NCBI GenBank assembly: GCA_947501885.1
Contig: CANMXN010000003.1
Location: forward strand, 1-54,945
DNA: 54,945 bases
Reading direction: 5' to 3'
Source of the DNA: an uncultured Sphingorhabdus sp.
GTDB lineage: Bacteria > Pseudomonadota > Alphaproteobacteria > Sphingomonadales > Sphingomonadaceae
The translations under genes were made by a program, and so were the position numbers. Every line of letters starts with the position of its first letter. Position 1 is the first letter of the stretch. Below the pieces are notes generated by a model that saw only the letters and a program-made list of their open reading frames with translations, was not told where the DNA came from and ran no database searches. This document shows positions 27,536 through 36,704 of this stretch, piece after piece.

Positions 27536-28564
27536 TCATTTTGCTTTATTCGCAAGCCTTCGGAGATAATGTTTTGCAATTCTTGGCCAATTTAACGGAA
27601 TATTGGGTTGGAACATATCAAATCTATAACGTATACGAATTTCTTCCATCCAATCTGATTTATATTTGTCCGCACCCGTCCCAAAGTCTATTAAATCCAC
27701 ATGATCAATATCGATTACATATTGAAAAAGACCTGCGCTCAGCAAAGTGCCGGGTGATGCGCTTAAATGAGCTTCATCATGCGCAAGTTTGTGGATGAGA
27801 GCCTCACCATTTTCAACGGTCCAGAATTGTGCCGCCACGCATTGACCATCGATATAAGCTAGGCCTAAACGAAGAGCGCCAGCATCGGCTTCCTGTTGAG
27901 CAATTTGCCTTAAAAACTCTGGATTGCCTTCACCAGGTTTCCAACTCTTGCCGTAGACATGTTCATAATCGGCCCAGCTTTCTTCGTTAAATTCTGTTTC
28001 AATACGGATGGATACGATATTCTTTTTGGATTTGCGTTTCACCGTGCTGCGCAATTGACCTGGGCGCGTGCGCCAATATTCATCAAATGATCTGCCGTTA
28101 AGGCGCAATATATGGTTGATGTCGCATTCTTCTTTGCTCACCACCCATCCTGCCTGTTTAAAGGCATAGGTGATATGGCGGGCTTCGCTCTCATCGTCAG
28201 GAACGGGGGATAGACTGATTCGATAAGCAGAATCTTTGGCCAAAGAAGCTATCTGACGTAGCAATGATAATTTGGTTACCTCATCATAATTACCGCAAAA
28301 AATAGGACGCCATGTAAAATTATACCAATTGGATAATGACTCGAGGTGTCGATATTTTTTAACCATCAATGGCATCCATGCTTGCGTGCCGCTGCTACTA
28401 GCCTGTAATATTGCCAATTCTTTGCCTTTCAGCGCATAACGGTTGAGATTATCGAACCAGTCTAATCGATCAAATAGCTTTGGCTGATTTTCACGATCAA
28501 GTTTTCCACGTGCTGCATCTTGCACGGAAAGAAAATTATCGTGATATTCACTTTTTTCGGCCAT
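27536..28564 (-). CDS. GNAT/FemAB-like acyltransferase of the exosortase-associated module
   Basis: 342 residues, two tandem GNAT-like folds as in FemAB/BioF2-like (PF13480 type) proteins. Landmarks: 'RPGQLRSTVKRKSKKN' (basic, conserved in this group), 'SWKPGEGNPEFLRQIAQ', 'GQCVAAQFW', and 'DFGTGADKYKSDWM' near the end. Such proteins transfer acyl or aminoacyl groups to amines. It is the first gene of the minus-strand operon GNAT-ACP-hydrolase 2-hydrolase 1 and shares a 52-bp divergent promoter region with the acyl ligase gene. A donor on the neighbouring carrier protein is inferred. Confidence 0.85.
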   Translation of the reverse strand: MAEKSEYHDNFLSVQDAARGKLDRENQPKLFDRLDWFDNLNRYALKGKELAILQASSSGTQAWMPLMVKKYRHLESLSNWYNFTWRPIFCGNYDEVTKLSLLRQIASLAKDSAYRISLSPVPDDESEARHITYAFKQAGWVVSKEECDINHILRLNGRSFDEYWRTRPGQLRSTVKRKSKKNIVSIRIETEFNEESWADYEHVYGKSWKPGEGNPEFLRQIAQQEADAGALRLGLAYIDGQCVAAQFWTVENGEALIHKLAHDEAHLSASPGTLLSAGLFQYVIDIDHVDLIDFGTGADKYKSDWMEEIRIRYRFDMFQPNIPLNWPRIAKHYLRRLANKAK

Positions 28565-28616
28565 AAGATTTTTCCTGACTAGAAACCTTGATTGTTAAAT
28601 GCGACTGTAAACCATT

Positions 28617-30170
28617 ATGAATAATGAGATAACATCATATACTATTGATCATTTAGCCCTAAAAGGGAAGGATGATGATGCCGCATTAATCATTAAGAAT
28701 GATGTTCTTAGCTATAAAATGTTAAATCTCCGTATCGCTGCCTTATCTTTTTGGTTGCGTGATCAAGGCTTAGACCCAAATGATCGTGTTGCTATATGGG
28801 CGGGTAAGGGGTTTTTAAGCTGCATTTTACCATTAGCAGCAGCGCGTGCTGGCCTCGTTTATGTGCCGATAAACCCGCTTCTTAAAGCATTGCAAGTTGA
28901 TTATATTGTAAAAGATAGTGGTGCTAAAATGTTAATTGCCAATGCTGCACGCCTTGCGACATTTGCCGATTATCATCATGAACAATTGCTATTATTTGAT
29001 GAAAAAAATATCCAAAAGATAATTGAAGGCAGCAATCAACAGTTTTCTGACAATAAAACATCTGCCAATGATCTTGCGGCTATATTATATACATCGGGGT
29101 CTACAGGACAACCAAAAGGCGTTATGTTAAGTCATAAAAACCTCTGGTTAGGTGCAGCCAGTGTAGCGCAATATTTAAGACTTTCGAATAATGACCGAAC
29201 CTTGGCTGTTTTGCCGCTCAGTTTTGATTATGGGCAAAATCAATTATTTTCTACATGGTATAGCGGAGGTACTGTTATCCCGCTTGATTATTTAACGCCC
29301 AAAGATGTTGTAAAATCTTGCTTAAAGCATAACATAACCACTTTAGCAGCAGTTCCGCCATTATGGGTGCAGCTTACAGAATATGATTGGGGAGATGCGG
29401 CTGGCTCTATTCGGAGGATTACCAATAGCGGTGGAGCTTTGACCGAGAAGCTTGTGCGTGATTTGCGCTCTATATTCGCTACTGCTGATATATATGCCAT
29501 GTATGGCTTAACCGAAGCTTTTCGATCGACCTATTTATCTCCTGAATTATTGAATGATAATCCGCTGTCGATGGGCAGAGCCATCCCATATGCCGAAATT
29601 ATGGTGGTCAATAAAGCGGGTGAAAAAGCTTCCCCTAATGAGCATGGCGAATTGGTGCATGCGGGTCCTTTGGTAGCATTGGGCTATTGGCAAGATGAAA
29701 AACGCAGTGCAGAACGATTTAAACCAGCGCCGTATTTCTCAAAATATGCGCAGGCAGAGGGCCGTAATAATATAGCAATATGGTCTGGTGATACAGTCTA
29801 TAGAGCAGCAGATGGATTGCTCTATTTCGTTGGCCGTGATGATGCGATGATTAAAACATCGGGAAACCGAGTAAGCCCTGGTGAGATTGAAGAGGCAGCG
29901 GTCAGAACAGGTTATGCGATTGAAGCATGCGCAATTGGCCAAAAAGATGAACGTTTGGGAGCTGCCATCATATTATTTGTGCGTACATCAGACAGTGTCA
30001 CAGATTCTGAAGAGAAATTAACAATAGCATTAAAAGCTGATTTACCTGGCTTTATGCAGCCAAAACATATCATATGGTTGGAAGAGTTTCCGAAAAATGC
30101 AAATGGTAAGATAGATAGAAATATGCTGGAGCAAAATCTACCACATTATATAAAAGGCAAAGATGTTTGA
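28617..30170 (+). CDS. AMP-forming acyl-CoA/ACP ligase, exosortase A-associated
   Basis: 517 residues, ANL superfamily. The ATP-binding P-loop is 'LYTSGSTGQPKGVMLSH' (about 162-178), 'MYGLTEAFR' follows, and the C-terminal domain has the catalytic lysine in 'NANGKIDRN'. It should activate a carboxylic acid as an adenylate and pass it to CoA or a carrier protein. It corresponds to the exosortase-linked ligase family (TIGR03098, from memory). It overlaps the decarboxylase gene by 8 bp and is divergent from the GNAT-ACP operon. The acid is unknown; no specificity residues can be read with confidence. Confidence 0.9.
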   Translation: MNNEITSYTIDHLALKGKDDDAALIIKNDVLSYKMLNLRIAALSFWLRDQGLDPNDRVAIWAGKGFLSCILPLAAARAGLVYVPINPLLKALQVDYIVKDSGAKMLIANAARLATFADYHHEQLLLFDEKNIQKIIEGSNQQFSDNKTSANDLAAILYTSGSTGQPKGVMLSHKNLWLGAASVAQYLRLSNNDRTLAVLPLSFDYGQNQLFSTWYSGGTVIPLDYLTPKDVVKSCLKHNITTLAAVPPLWVQLTEYDWGDAAGSIRRITNSGGALTEKLVRDLRSIFATADIYAMYGLTEAFRSTYLSPELLNDNPLSMGRAIPYAEIMVVNKAGEKASPNEHGELVHAGPLVALGYWQDEKRSAERFKPAPYFSKYAQAEGRNNIAIWSGDTVYRAADGLLYFVGRDDAMIKTSGNRVSPGEIEEAAVRTGYAIEACAIGQKDERLGAAIILFVRTSDSVTDSEEKLTIALKADLPGFMQPKHIIWLEEFPKNANGKIDRNMLEQNLPHYIKGKDV

Positions 30171-31419
30171 TATGAAGAAAATGGGACCCTATCCACAATT
30201 TTATCAAGCCGATGATAATGGCCAATTGATGGTTTTTGGACGCAGCGTAAGATCTATTGTTGATGAAATCGGAACAACACCGCTTTTCATTTACAGCCGT
30301 GAATGTTTGACACAAAAAATGTCAGAATTACGCTCTGCTATGCCAAATAATCTTGATATACATTATGCAATGAAGGCCAATAGCTTTAAACCTGTGTTGG
30401 AGCATATGCGTGACCTTGTCGATGGATTTGATCTGGCGTCGGGTGGTGAGATGGATTTGGCAATTGCAGCAGGTGTGAACCCAGAATTTATGAGCTTTGC
30501 GGGTCCAGGTAAACGCGATTCTGAATTGGAAAAAGCGATTGCAGCGGGTGTGACGTTAAATGTGGAATCGCCTAATGAAGCAGACCGTATGATCGCTATT
30601 GCCGCTAGATTAGGTATAAAGGCAAAAGCTGCATTGCGCGTAAACCCAAGCTTTGATCTTAAGGGATCAGGTATGAAGATGGGAGGCGGAGCCAAGCAAT
30701 TTGGTATGGATGAAGATTTGATTGCGCCGACCGCCAAGAGAATTATTGAAAGCGGTAATCTATGGAAAGGCTTTCATATTTATGCGGGTAGTCAGTCATT
30801 AAGCGCCGATGCTATAATAGAAACGCAGCGGCAAACATTTGCATTGGCCGATACATTATCGCAGGAAATTGGATCATCACCAGAGCGCATTAATTTGGGC
30901 GGCGGTTTTGGCATTCCTTATTTTCCCAAAGAAGAAGCGCTTGATATTGCAAAAGTTGGGGCCGCGCTTGATGCGCAAATGTCGAATTTGCCTGAAGCGC
31001 TAAAAAATACCAAATTTTGTATAGAGCTTGGCCGTTATTTGGTCGGTGAGGCTGGTATTTATGTAACCAACATTGTTGATCGTAAAATGAGCCATGGTGA
31101 GACATTTTTGGTCGTTGATGGCGGACTGCACCATCAATTAGCGGCCAGCGGCAATTTTGGTACGGTGATAAGGCGTAATTATCCTATTGCCGCAGTGAAT
31201 GATTATGAATCATCTGGGCAATATGATGAATATGATTCTGAAATTGTCACTATAGTTGGGTGTTTATGTACACCTTTAGATATGCTTGGTGACAAGGTTT
31301 TACTTCCTAAATTGGCTGTTGGAGACTTGGTTTCGCTCTTTTGTGCGGGTGCTTATGGTGCATCTGCAAGCCCATTGAATTTTTTAGGGCATGGGCAAGC
31401 TGCTGAAATAATGATATAA
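30163..31419 (+). CDS. PLP-dependent decarboxylase, exosortase A-associated
   Basis: 418 residues, alanine-racemase-fold (type III) decarboxylase related to diaminopimelate and ornithine decarboxylases. The PLP lysine is K71 in 'HYAMKANSF', the phosphate loop is 'NLGGGFGIPY', and the second-subunit motif is 'LFCAGAYGASASP'. It matches the family TIGR03099 (from memory). The start overlaps the ligase gene; a second Met at 30172 is possible. It would supply an amine from an amino acid, perhaps to be joined to the acyl chain handled by the ligase/ACP/GNAT set. That link is inference from gene order. Confidence 0.9.
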   Translation: MFDMKKMGPYPQFYQADDNGQLMVFGRSVRSIVDEIGTTPLFIYSRECLTQKMSELRSAMPNNLDIHYAMKANSFKPVLEHMRDLVDGFDLASGGEMDLAIAAGVNPEFMSFAGPGKRDSELEKAIAAGVTLNVESPNEADRMIAIAARLGIKAKAALRVNPSFDLKGSGMKMGGGAKQFGMDEDLIAPTAKRIIESGNLWKGFHIYAGSQSLSADAIIETQRQTFALADTLSQEIGSSPERINLGGGFGIPYFPKEEALDIAKVGAALDAQMSNLPEALKNTKFCIELGRYLVGEAGIYVTNIVDRKMSHGETFLVVDGGLHHQLAASGNFGTVIRRNYPIAAVNDYESSGQYDEYDSEIVTIVGCLCTPLDMLGDKVLLPKLAVGDLVSLFCAGAYGASASPLNFLGHGQAAEIMI

Positions 31420-31591
31420 AATATGATCATGTCTTATATTGAGACAATTTCCGAATTTTATTTTGAAAATAATATATTAATCCTAACGGTATGTTCACCA
31501 TTTTACGGCAAATGTAGTGTGTGACTATGTGATCGTATCCCGTTACAAAGGGGTAGGGGGTGCGAATCTGTAGCGTAAAGGAATAAATGAC

Positions 31592-32233
31592 ATGCCGTAC
31601 CAACGGAAGAATATTGCAATATTAGCACTTGGCTTAACAAGTGTATTACTTAGCAGCTGTGGTTTTGGATCTGGAAGATCATCACTGCCACCAGCACCAA
31701 CCGTTTCTAATCAAACGGGTGCGTCCGAAGAATATATTATTGGACCGCTTGATGAAATCAGTATCTTTGTATGGAGAAACCCTGATCTTAGTGGGAAGTT
31801 CCGTGTTCGTCCTGATGGACGTATTACGTCTCCCCTTATCAGTGATTTACCAGCTGCTGGCAAAACATCGGCCATGCTTGCACAAGATATTAAAATTCAA
31901 CTTTCTGAATATATTAATGATCCCATTGTTCAGGTCATTGTAACTGACTTTGATGGAGGTTCTCAACAAGTTCGCGTTATTGGTGCGACCGAGAAACCGG
32001 CGGCGATACCATTTCGCGCCAACATGACATTATTAGATGCGATGATCGCCGTGGGCGGATTATCGGAATTTGCATCAGGTAATAAAGCCACATTGATCCG
32101 TGTTAATCGCGGTACAGGTAGACAACAAGAATATGCTCTTCGGATTAATGATTTGCTGAAACGTGGATCATCTCAAGCCAATATTCCATTGCAACCTGGT
32201 GATGTAATAATCATCCCGACAAGCAGTTTTTAA
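31592..32233 (+). CDS. XrtA-associated polysaccharide export lipoprotein (Wza-like)
   Basis: 213 residues. A lipoprotein signal with lipobox 'LLSSC' puts the lipidated Cys at 23. The Poly_export domain follows ('YIIGPLDEISIFVWRNPDLSG') and then a SLBB-type domain ('RVIGATEKPAAIPF'). It should form the outer-membrane exit for exopolysaccharide with the chain-length protein next to it. Ribosome site AAAGGA. A 172-bp gap upstream separates it from the decarboxylase, so a new promoter is likely here. Confidence 0.93.
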   Translation: MPYQRKNIAILALGLTSVLLSSCGFGSGRSSLPPAPTVSNQTGASEEYIIGPLDEISIFVWRNPDLSGKFRVRPDGRITSPLISDLPAAGKTSAMLAQDIKIQLSEYINDPIVQVIVTDFDGGSQQVRVIGATEKPAAIPFRANMTLLDAMIAVGGLSEFASGNKATLIRVNRGTGRQQEYALRINDLLKRGSSQANIPLQPGDVIIIPTSSF

Positions 32234-32311
32234 CTGCGCTTTACTGGATAGTTAGATTGATAGGGTTAATCCCTCGATTTCGTCTGAAATATTGAATGGA
32301 AATATAGTATA

Positions 32312-33844
32312 ATGAATGGTTTATACGATGAAATTAGAATAGCTATATATGGTGTATGGAATCGCCGTTGGTTGGCATTGGCGATTGCATGGGTGCTGTG
32401 TATATTGGGTTGGGTTGCGGTATCAACGCAACCAAATAGCTATGAATCTGAAGCACGCATCTTAGTAGATGCTCAAAATATTTTGTCGGATCAAACGGGC
32501 ATTAGCTCAAATGATAGCCGCAAGAATATTGATCAGCTCGGCCAGACTATTGTGTCTTATAATAATTTACAAAAAGTGGTGAGCGGTACAGATTTGGGCC
32601 TTAAAGTTACGACTGATAAGCAAATGGATAGTGCCGTAAAAGCACTTGCCGCAAAAGTCGAAGTCGATTCTACCGAAGATAGCCTTTTTGATATTAAGGT
32701 AGAACAATCAAGTCCTAAACTTGCGCGTGATGTCGTACAAAAATTAATCGATATTATCCAAGAAGAAAATATTGCTGGTGACCGTAATAGTGTTACGCAA
32801 GAGATCAAATTTTTAGACGGACAGGTTGCTGCTGCACAGAAAAAACTAACCGATGTTGAAGCGAAGCGTATTGCTTTTGAGACAGAGAATTTAGGTTTAT
32901 TACCAGGTGTTGGTTCTGTATCACAGCGGATTGAAGCTGCTCGTAGCGAGATTAATCAAATTGATACGCAATTGGTTTCTGCACAAAGTGCATTGGTTGC
33001 TCTCAATGCACAATTGGCCGCTGAATCGCCAACCATTAATACGCCTTCTTTTAATCCTGGTCGTCCAGGTGGCGGCGGCGCGGCAGGTGCTTTATCAGCT
33101 GCTCGTGGTTCTCTTGCAGAAATGCGCGCGCGTGGTTTGACGGATAGGCACCCTGATGTTGTCTCTATGAAGAAGCAAATTGAAACATTGCGCGTTCAGG
33201 CCGCTTCTGCCCCAGCGACGGGCGGCGGCAGTTCTATCACTCGTACACCTAATCCTGCATATAGTTCTTTGCAGGGACTGCGTGCCGAGAGACAGGCAAC
33301 AGTTGCGGGGCTTCGCTCTCGCAGAGCTACATTGCAATCAGAATTAGCGCAATTGACTTCGCAGCAGAGCTTAGAGCCTGGTGTGGCTTCTGCAATGGAA
33401 AATTTAAACCGCGAATATGACATTGCCAAAGATCAGTATGATCAACTAATTGTTGCGCAGAATAAGGCACGTTTACGGGATAATATTGGCACAGAGACTG
33501 ATGCCGTAAAATTTAGCATTATTGCTAAACCAACGCTACCAACGGCGCCATCTGCACCCAATCGTCCGCTATTGCTTACAATTGTGTTCTTCTTTGGTTT
33601 GGGCGGCGGTGTAGCTTTTGCCTTTGCCCTTGGACATTTGCAAACAAGTTTCCCAACCGCATCGCGTTTGGAACGAGTGAGCGGCCTTCCTGTGATTGGC
33701 ACTGTATCGCAAATGTTAACTCCTCAACAAAAAGAGGGGCGCCTGAAAAAGTTAAAATTATTTATCGGCGGTACGGCATCTTTGATGGGCGTGTTTGTCT
33801 TGCTTATTATCGTTGAGTTTTTTCAGCGAGGAATAGTAGCTTGA
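32312..33844 (+). CDS. XrtA-associated polysaccharide chain-length determinant (Wzz-like)
   Basis: 510 residues. Membrane helices lie near residues 20-38 and 483-502, with a second strongly hydrophobic segment at about 412-430. Between them are a Wzz domain, long coiled coils (about 155-240 and 335-395) and a Gly-rich loop. It is the inner-membrane co-polymerase that sets chain length and contacts the exporter. Its cytoplasmic kinase partner is the next gene. Confidence 0.92.
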   Translation: MNGLYDEIRIAIYGVWNRRWLALAIAWVLCILGWVAVSTQPNSYESEARILVDAQNILSDQTGISSNDSRKNIDQLGQTIVSYNNLQKVVSGTDLGLKVTTDKQMDSAVKALAAKVEVDSTEDSLFDIKVEQSSPKLARDVVQKLIDIIQEENIAGDRNSVTQEIKFLDGQVAAAQKKLTDVEAKRIAFETENLGLLPGVGSVSQRIEAARSEINQIDTQLVSAQSALVALNAQLAAESPTINTPSFNPGRPGGGGAAGALSAARGSLAEMRARGLTDRHPDVVSMKKQIETLRVQAASAPATGGGSSITRTPNPAYSSLQGLRAERQATVAGLRSRRATLQSELAQLTSQQSLEPGVASAMENLNREYDIAKDQYDQLIVAQNKARLRDNIGTETDAVKFSIIAKPTLPTAPSAPNRPLLLTIVFFFGLGGGVAFAFALGHLQTSFPTASRLERVSGLPVIGTVSQMLTPQQKEGRLKKLKLFIGGTASLMGVFVLLIIVEFFQRGIVA

Positions 33845-33855
33845 AGGATTCTAAA

Positions 33856-34929
33856 ATGAATAAACATCAATCTCTTAAATCTGCTCAATCCTTGCTGGAG
33901 CGTGCATCAGACCTCTATGGCTTTGATCATGCTATGCGTGGCAAAGTGGATGATAGCGCCACTAAAAAGAAAATGGTAAAATCTTTAAGTGAAAAAGCAG
34001 ATAAAACCATAAAAACTGGGGGTAAGATAGAATATAGCAAAGCCGCAGTGCCTAATTCTGAAGACAAAGTTACGGCAAAAGTGGAATTGCCAAAGGCTTC
34101 GACAATAGTTGATACGCCATCTGCCGACATAGCACTTAAAACGGGGTCAGCTATTGATGCTGAGAAAGTTGTAGAGAGAGTTTCTGCCAACAACAAAGAT
34201 ATTCGTAAAATTGATCGTCAATGGCTGAGTGACAATAATATGATTGTGCCTGATGGCCCAGTTACAAGCCTGTCAGAAGAATTTCGTATTGTTAAAAGGC
34301 AGCTTTTGTTAGCAGCTAGAGGCGGTAAAGGCGTTCAAGCTGTAGAAAATGGTGAGCGAATATTAATTTGTTCCGCTCATCCGAATGAAGGCAAAACTTA
34401 TACGTCGGCTAATCTTGCACTATCATTGGCAAGTGAAAAGGATAATCGTGTCCTTTTAATTGATGCTGATTTCGCAAAACCTAGTATTTTATCTACTCTT
34501 AACATTGATGGTGGCCCAGGCTTAATGGATGCTCTGGCAGACCCTAATTTAGATGTGAATGAGATGGTTCTTGAAACTGATGTTGACGGGCTATCTGTGC
34601 TTCCAGCAGGGTCACAATCCAATCAAGACACAGAATATTTGGCGGCTGCAAGGACGTCACGGGTTATTGAAAAACTATCTAGAGATGACCCAAACAGAAT
34701 CATTATTTTTGATTCTCCTCCAGCGCTAGCGGCTTCGCCGGCGTCGGTACTGGCACTCCATGTTGGCCAGACTCTGATGGTAGTACATGCTGATAAAACA
34801 ACAGATAGCGCGCTGCGTGACGCGTTAAGTCTATTGAGTGGCTGTGATTATGTGCAACTACTTCTTAATCGCGCAAACTTCTCTCCCTCAGGCCGAAAAT
34901 TTGGCTCATATTATGGATATGGAGCATAA
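33856..34929 (+). CDS. XrtA-associated tyrosine autokinase (BY-kinase)
   Basis: 357 residues from Met-Asn-Lys-His, which has GAAGGA 7 nt upstream; an in-frame TTG at 33841 is less likely. The Walker A is 'CSAHPNEGKTYTSANLA', A' is 'LLIDADFAKPS', and Walker B is 'IIIFDSPPALAA'. The C-terminus has a Tyr cluster (GSYYGYGA), the usual autophosphorylation site. It should cycle with the chain-length protein to control polymer length. The first 130 residues are charged and low in complexity. Confidence 0.92.
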   Translation: MNKHQSLKSAQSLLERASDLYGFDHAMRGKVDDSATKKKMVKSLSEKADKTIKTGGKIEYSKAAVPNSEDKVTAKVELPKASTIVDTPSADIALKTGSAIDAEKVVERVSANNKDIRKIDRQWLSDNNMIVPDGPVTSLSEEFRIVKRQLLLAARGGKGVQAVENGERILICSAHPNEGKTYTSANLALSLASEKDNRVLLIDADFAKPSILSTLNIDGGPGLMDALADPNLDVNEMVLETDVDGLSVLPAGSQSNQDTEYLAAARTSRVIEKLSRDDPNRIIIFDSPPALAASPASVLALHVGQTLMVVHADKTTDSALRDALSLLSGCDYVQLLLNRANFSPSGRKFGSYYGYGA

Positions 34930-34931
34930 CA

Positions 34932-36671
34932 ATGAAAAACAATATATGGCTCGCTAAGTCTTGTAAAAATTATAAATCATTATTGCTGTTAAGCAGTGCA
35001 TCATTTGTACTGAGTCCCAGCGTATATGCACAACAATTACAATCCGAATTTTCTCAAGACTTTACGCAATCATCTTCTCCCGATGCATTTAATTCTGATG
35101 ATAATGTCACCGATGGTGATGAAAATCGCACTCAGCGCACGCGCACAGAATTCACTCCATTTATCGAAGTGACACAAGTGGCTTTTACAGATTTTGAAGA
35201 TGGCAGCAGTGATGTTTTGACTTATACCAGTGTTGCAGTAGGAGCCGATGCCTCTATTCAAACGCGCCGCGCACAAGGGCAAATTAATATCCGTTATGAG
35301 CGTTTATTTGGTTATGATAGCGGGTTAGAAGATCAAGATTTTGTTACTGGTCTTGCCCGTGCTAATTACCGATTGACACGTGAATTGAGTATTGAAGCTG
35401 GTGGCCTAGCCTCACGTACGGGCCTTGATAGCCGTGGTCCCACTTCGTTCAATCAAGTTGGCAATCAAGATAATGTAACGCAGGTTTATTCTGCTTATGC
35501 AGGTCCAACTTTATCGACAACTGTTAACTCTGTTGATGTAAACGCCCAATATTTGGTGGGTTATACCCGTATTGAATCTGGAGATATAGGAGTTATTGCG
35601 GGTCCAGGGCCTGCTGTTGATACATTTAGTGATAGTATTAGCCAATCTGCAAGTCTGTCATTTGGTCAACGTCCAGGGGTTTCTCTACCATTTGGTTGGG
35701 CAATAGGCGGTGGTTATAATCAAGAAGATGGTGATCAGCTAGATCAACGCTTCCGTGATGTATTTGTGCGTGCAGATGTCACCGTTCCCCTATCGTCTAA
35801 CTTATTTGCAGTTGGCGGAATTGGTTATGAAGATGTCCAAGTTAGCGAACGCGACGCGTTGCGCGATGCTCTTGGAAACCCTATTTCTGATGATAGTGGA
35901 CGTTTGGTAACCGATGAAGGGTCTCCGCGATTGGTAACATTAGAAGAAGATGGTCTAATATGGGATGCTGGCGTGTTATGGCGCCCAAGCCGCAGGACAT
36001 CTGTGGAAGCAAGATTTGGTCGTCGCTATGGCAGTGATACATATACGGGTAGCTTAAGTTATCAACCAACCGATAATACGACATTTAATATATCAGCATT
36101 TGATCAGGTCAGTGGTTTCGGTAGTTTACTTAATGATAATCTACAAAGCATAGGCACACAATTTGATAGTTTCCGTAACCCGCTTTCGGGTAATATCGGT
36201 GGCTGTGCTTTCTCACGTGATGGCAGCACTTGTTTCAATGGTGCATTACAAACAGCAGCATCTTCAAACTTCCGTTCTCGGGGTGTAAATGCAACGCTTA
36301 GCTCACGCTTTGGTAATTGGGATGTCGGAATTGGCGGCGGATATAACAGACGCCGTTTCTTAGCTTCTGAATTGGGCGCTCAGGCATTTCTTGCTGGTAC
36401 GGTTGATGAAAATTATTTTGTGCAAGCCTTCTTTGGTACACAATTTGACGAGCGGTCTAGTTTCCAAGGCAGTGTTTTCTATAATCTCAATGATAGCGGT
36501 ATAGATGGCTCGAGTAATGTTACTACTTATGGTGCCAATGCTGCTTATCTTCGTGAGGTCCTAACGGGCTTGCAGGCTACTGTGGCTGTTGGTCTCGATG
36601 GCTTTGATCAACCAGGTTTTGACAGTGCATTATCTGCATCAGCCTTGCTTGGTTTACGTTATAACTTCTAA
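34932..36671 (+). CDS. PEP-CTERM system-associated outer-membrane beta-barrel protein (TIGR03016 type)
   Basis: 579 residues. The signal peptide ends near 'SPSVYA|QQ', a short acidic linker follows, and then 'FIEVTQVAFTDFEDGSSDVLTYTSVAVGADA' style strands, with Arg/Gly-rich turns, run to an end in 'GLRYNF'. Position and pattern match the TIGR03016 family of exosortase loci. The role, perhaps export or anchoring of polysaccharide or PEP-CTERM proteins, is not established. It starts 2 bp after the kinase stop. Confidence 0.88.
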   Translation: MKNNIWLAKSCKNYKSLLLLSSASFVLSPSVYAQQLQSEFSQDFTQSSSPDAFNSDDNVTDGDENRTQRTRTEFTPFIEVTQVAFTDFEDGSSDVLTYTSVAVGADASIQTRRAQGQINIRYERLFGYDSGLEDQDFVTGLARANYRLTRELSIEAGGLASRTGLDSRGPTSFNQVGNQDNVTQVYSAYAGPTLSTTVNSVDVNAQYLVGYTRIESGDIGVIAGPGPAVDTFSDSISQSASLSFGQRPGVSLPFGWAIGGGYNQEDGDQLDQRFRDVFVRADVTVPLSSNLFAVGGIGYEDVQVSERDALRDALGNPISDDSGRLVTDEGSPRLVTLEEDGLIWDAGVLWRPSRRTSVEARFGRRYGSDTYTGSLSYQPTDNTTFNISAFDQVSGFGSLLNDNLQSIGTQFDSFRNPLSGNIGGCAFSRDGSTCFNGALQTAASSNFRSRGVNATLSSRFGNWDVGIGGGYNRRRFLASELGAQAFLAGTVDENYFVQAFFGTQFDERSSFQGSVFYNLNDSGIDGSSNVTTYGANAAYLREVLTGLQATVAVGLDGFDQPGFDSALSASALLGLRYNF

Positions 36672-36704
36672 AATCAATATCATCCGATAATCGGGGGAAA
36701 AATT

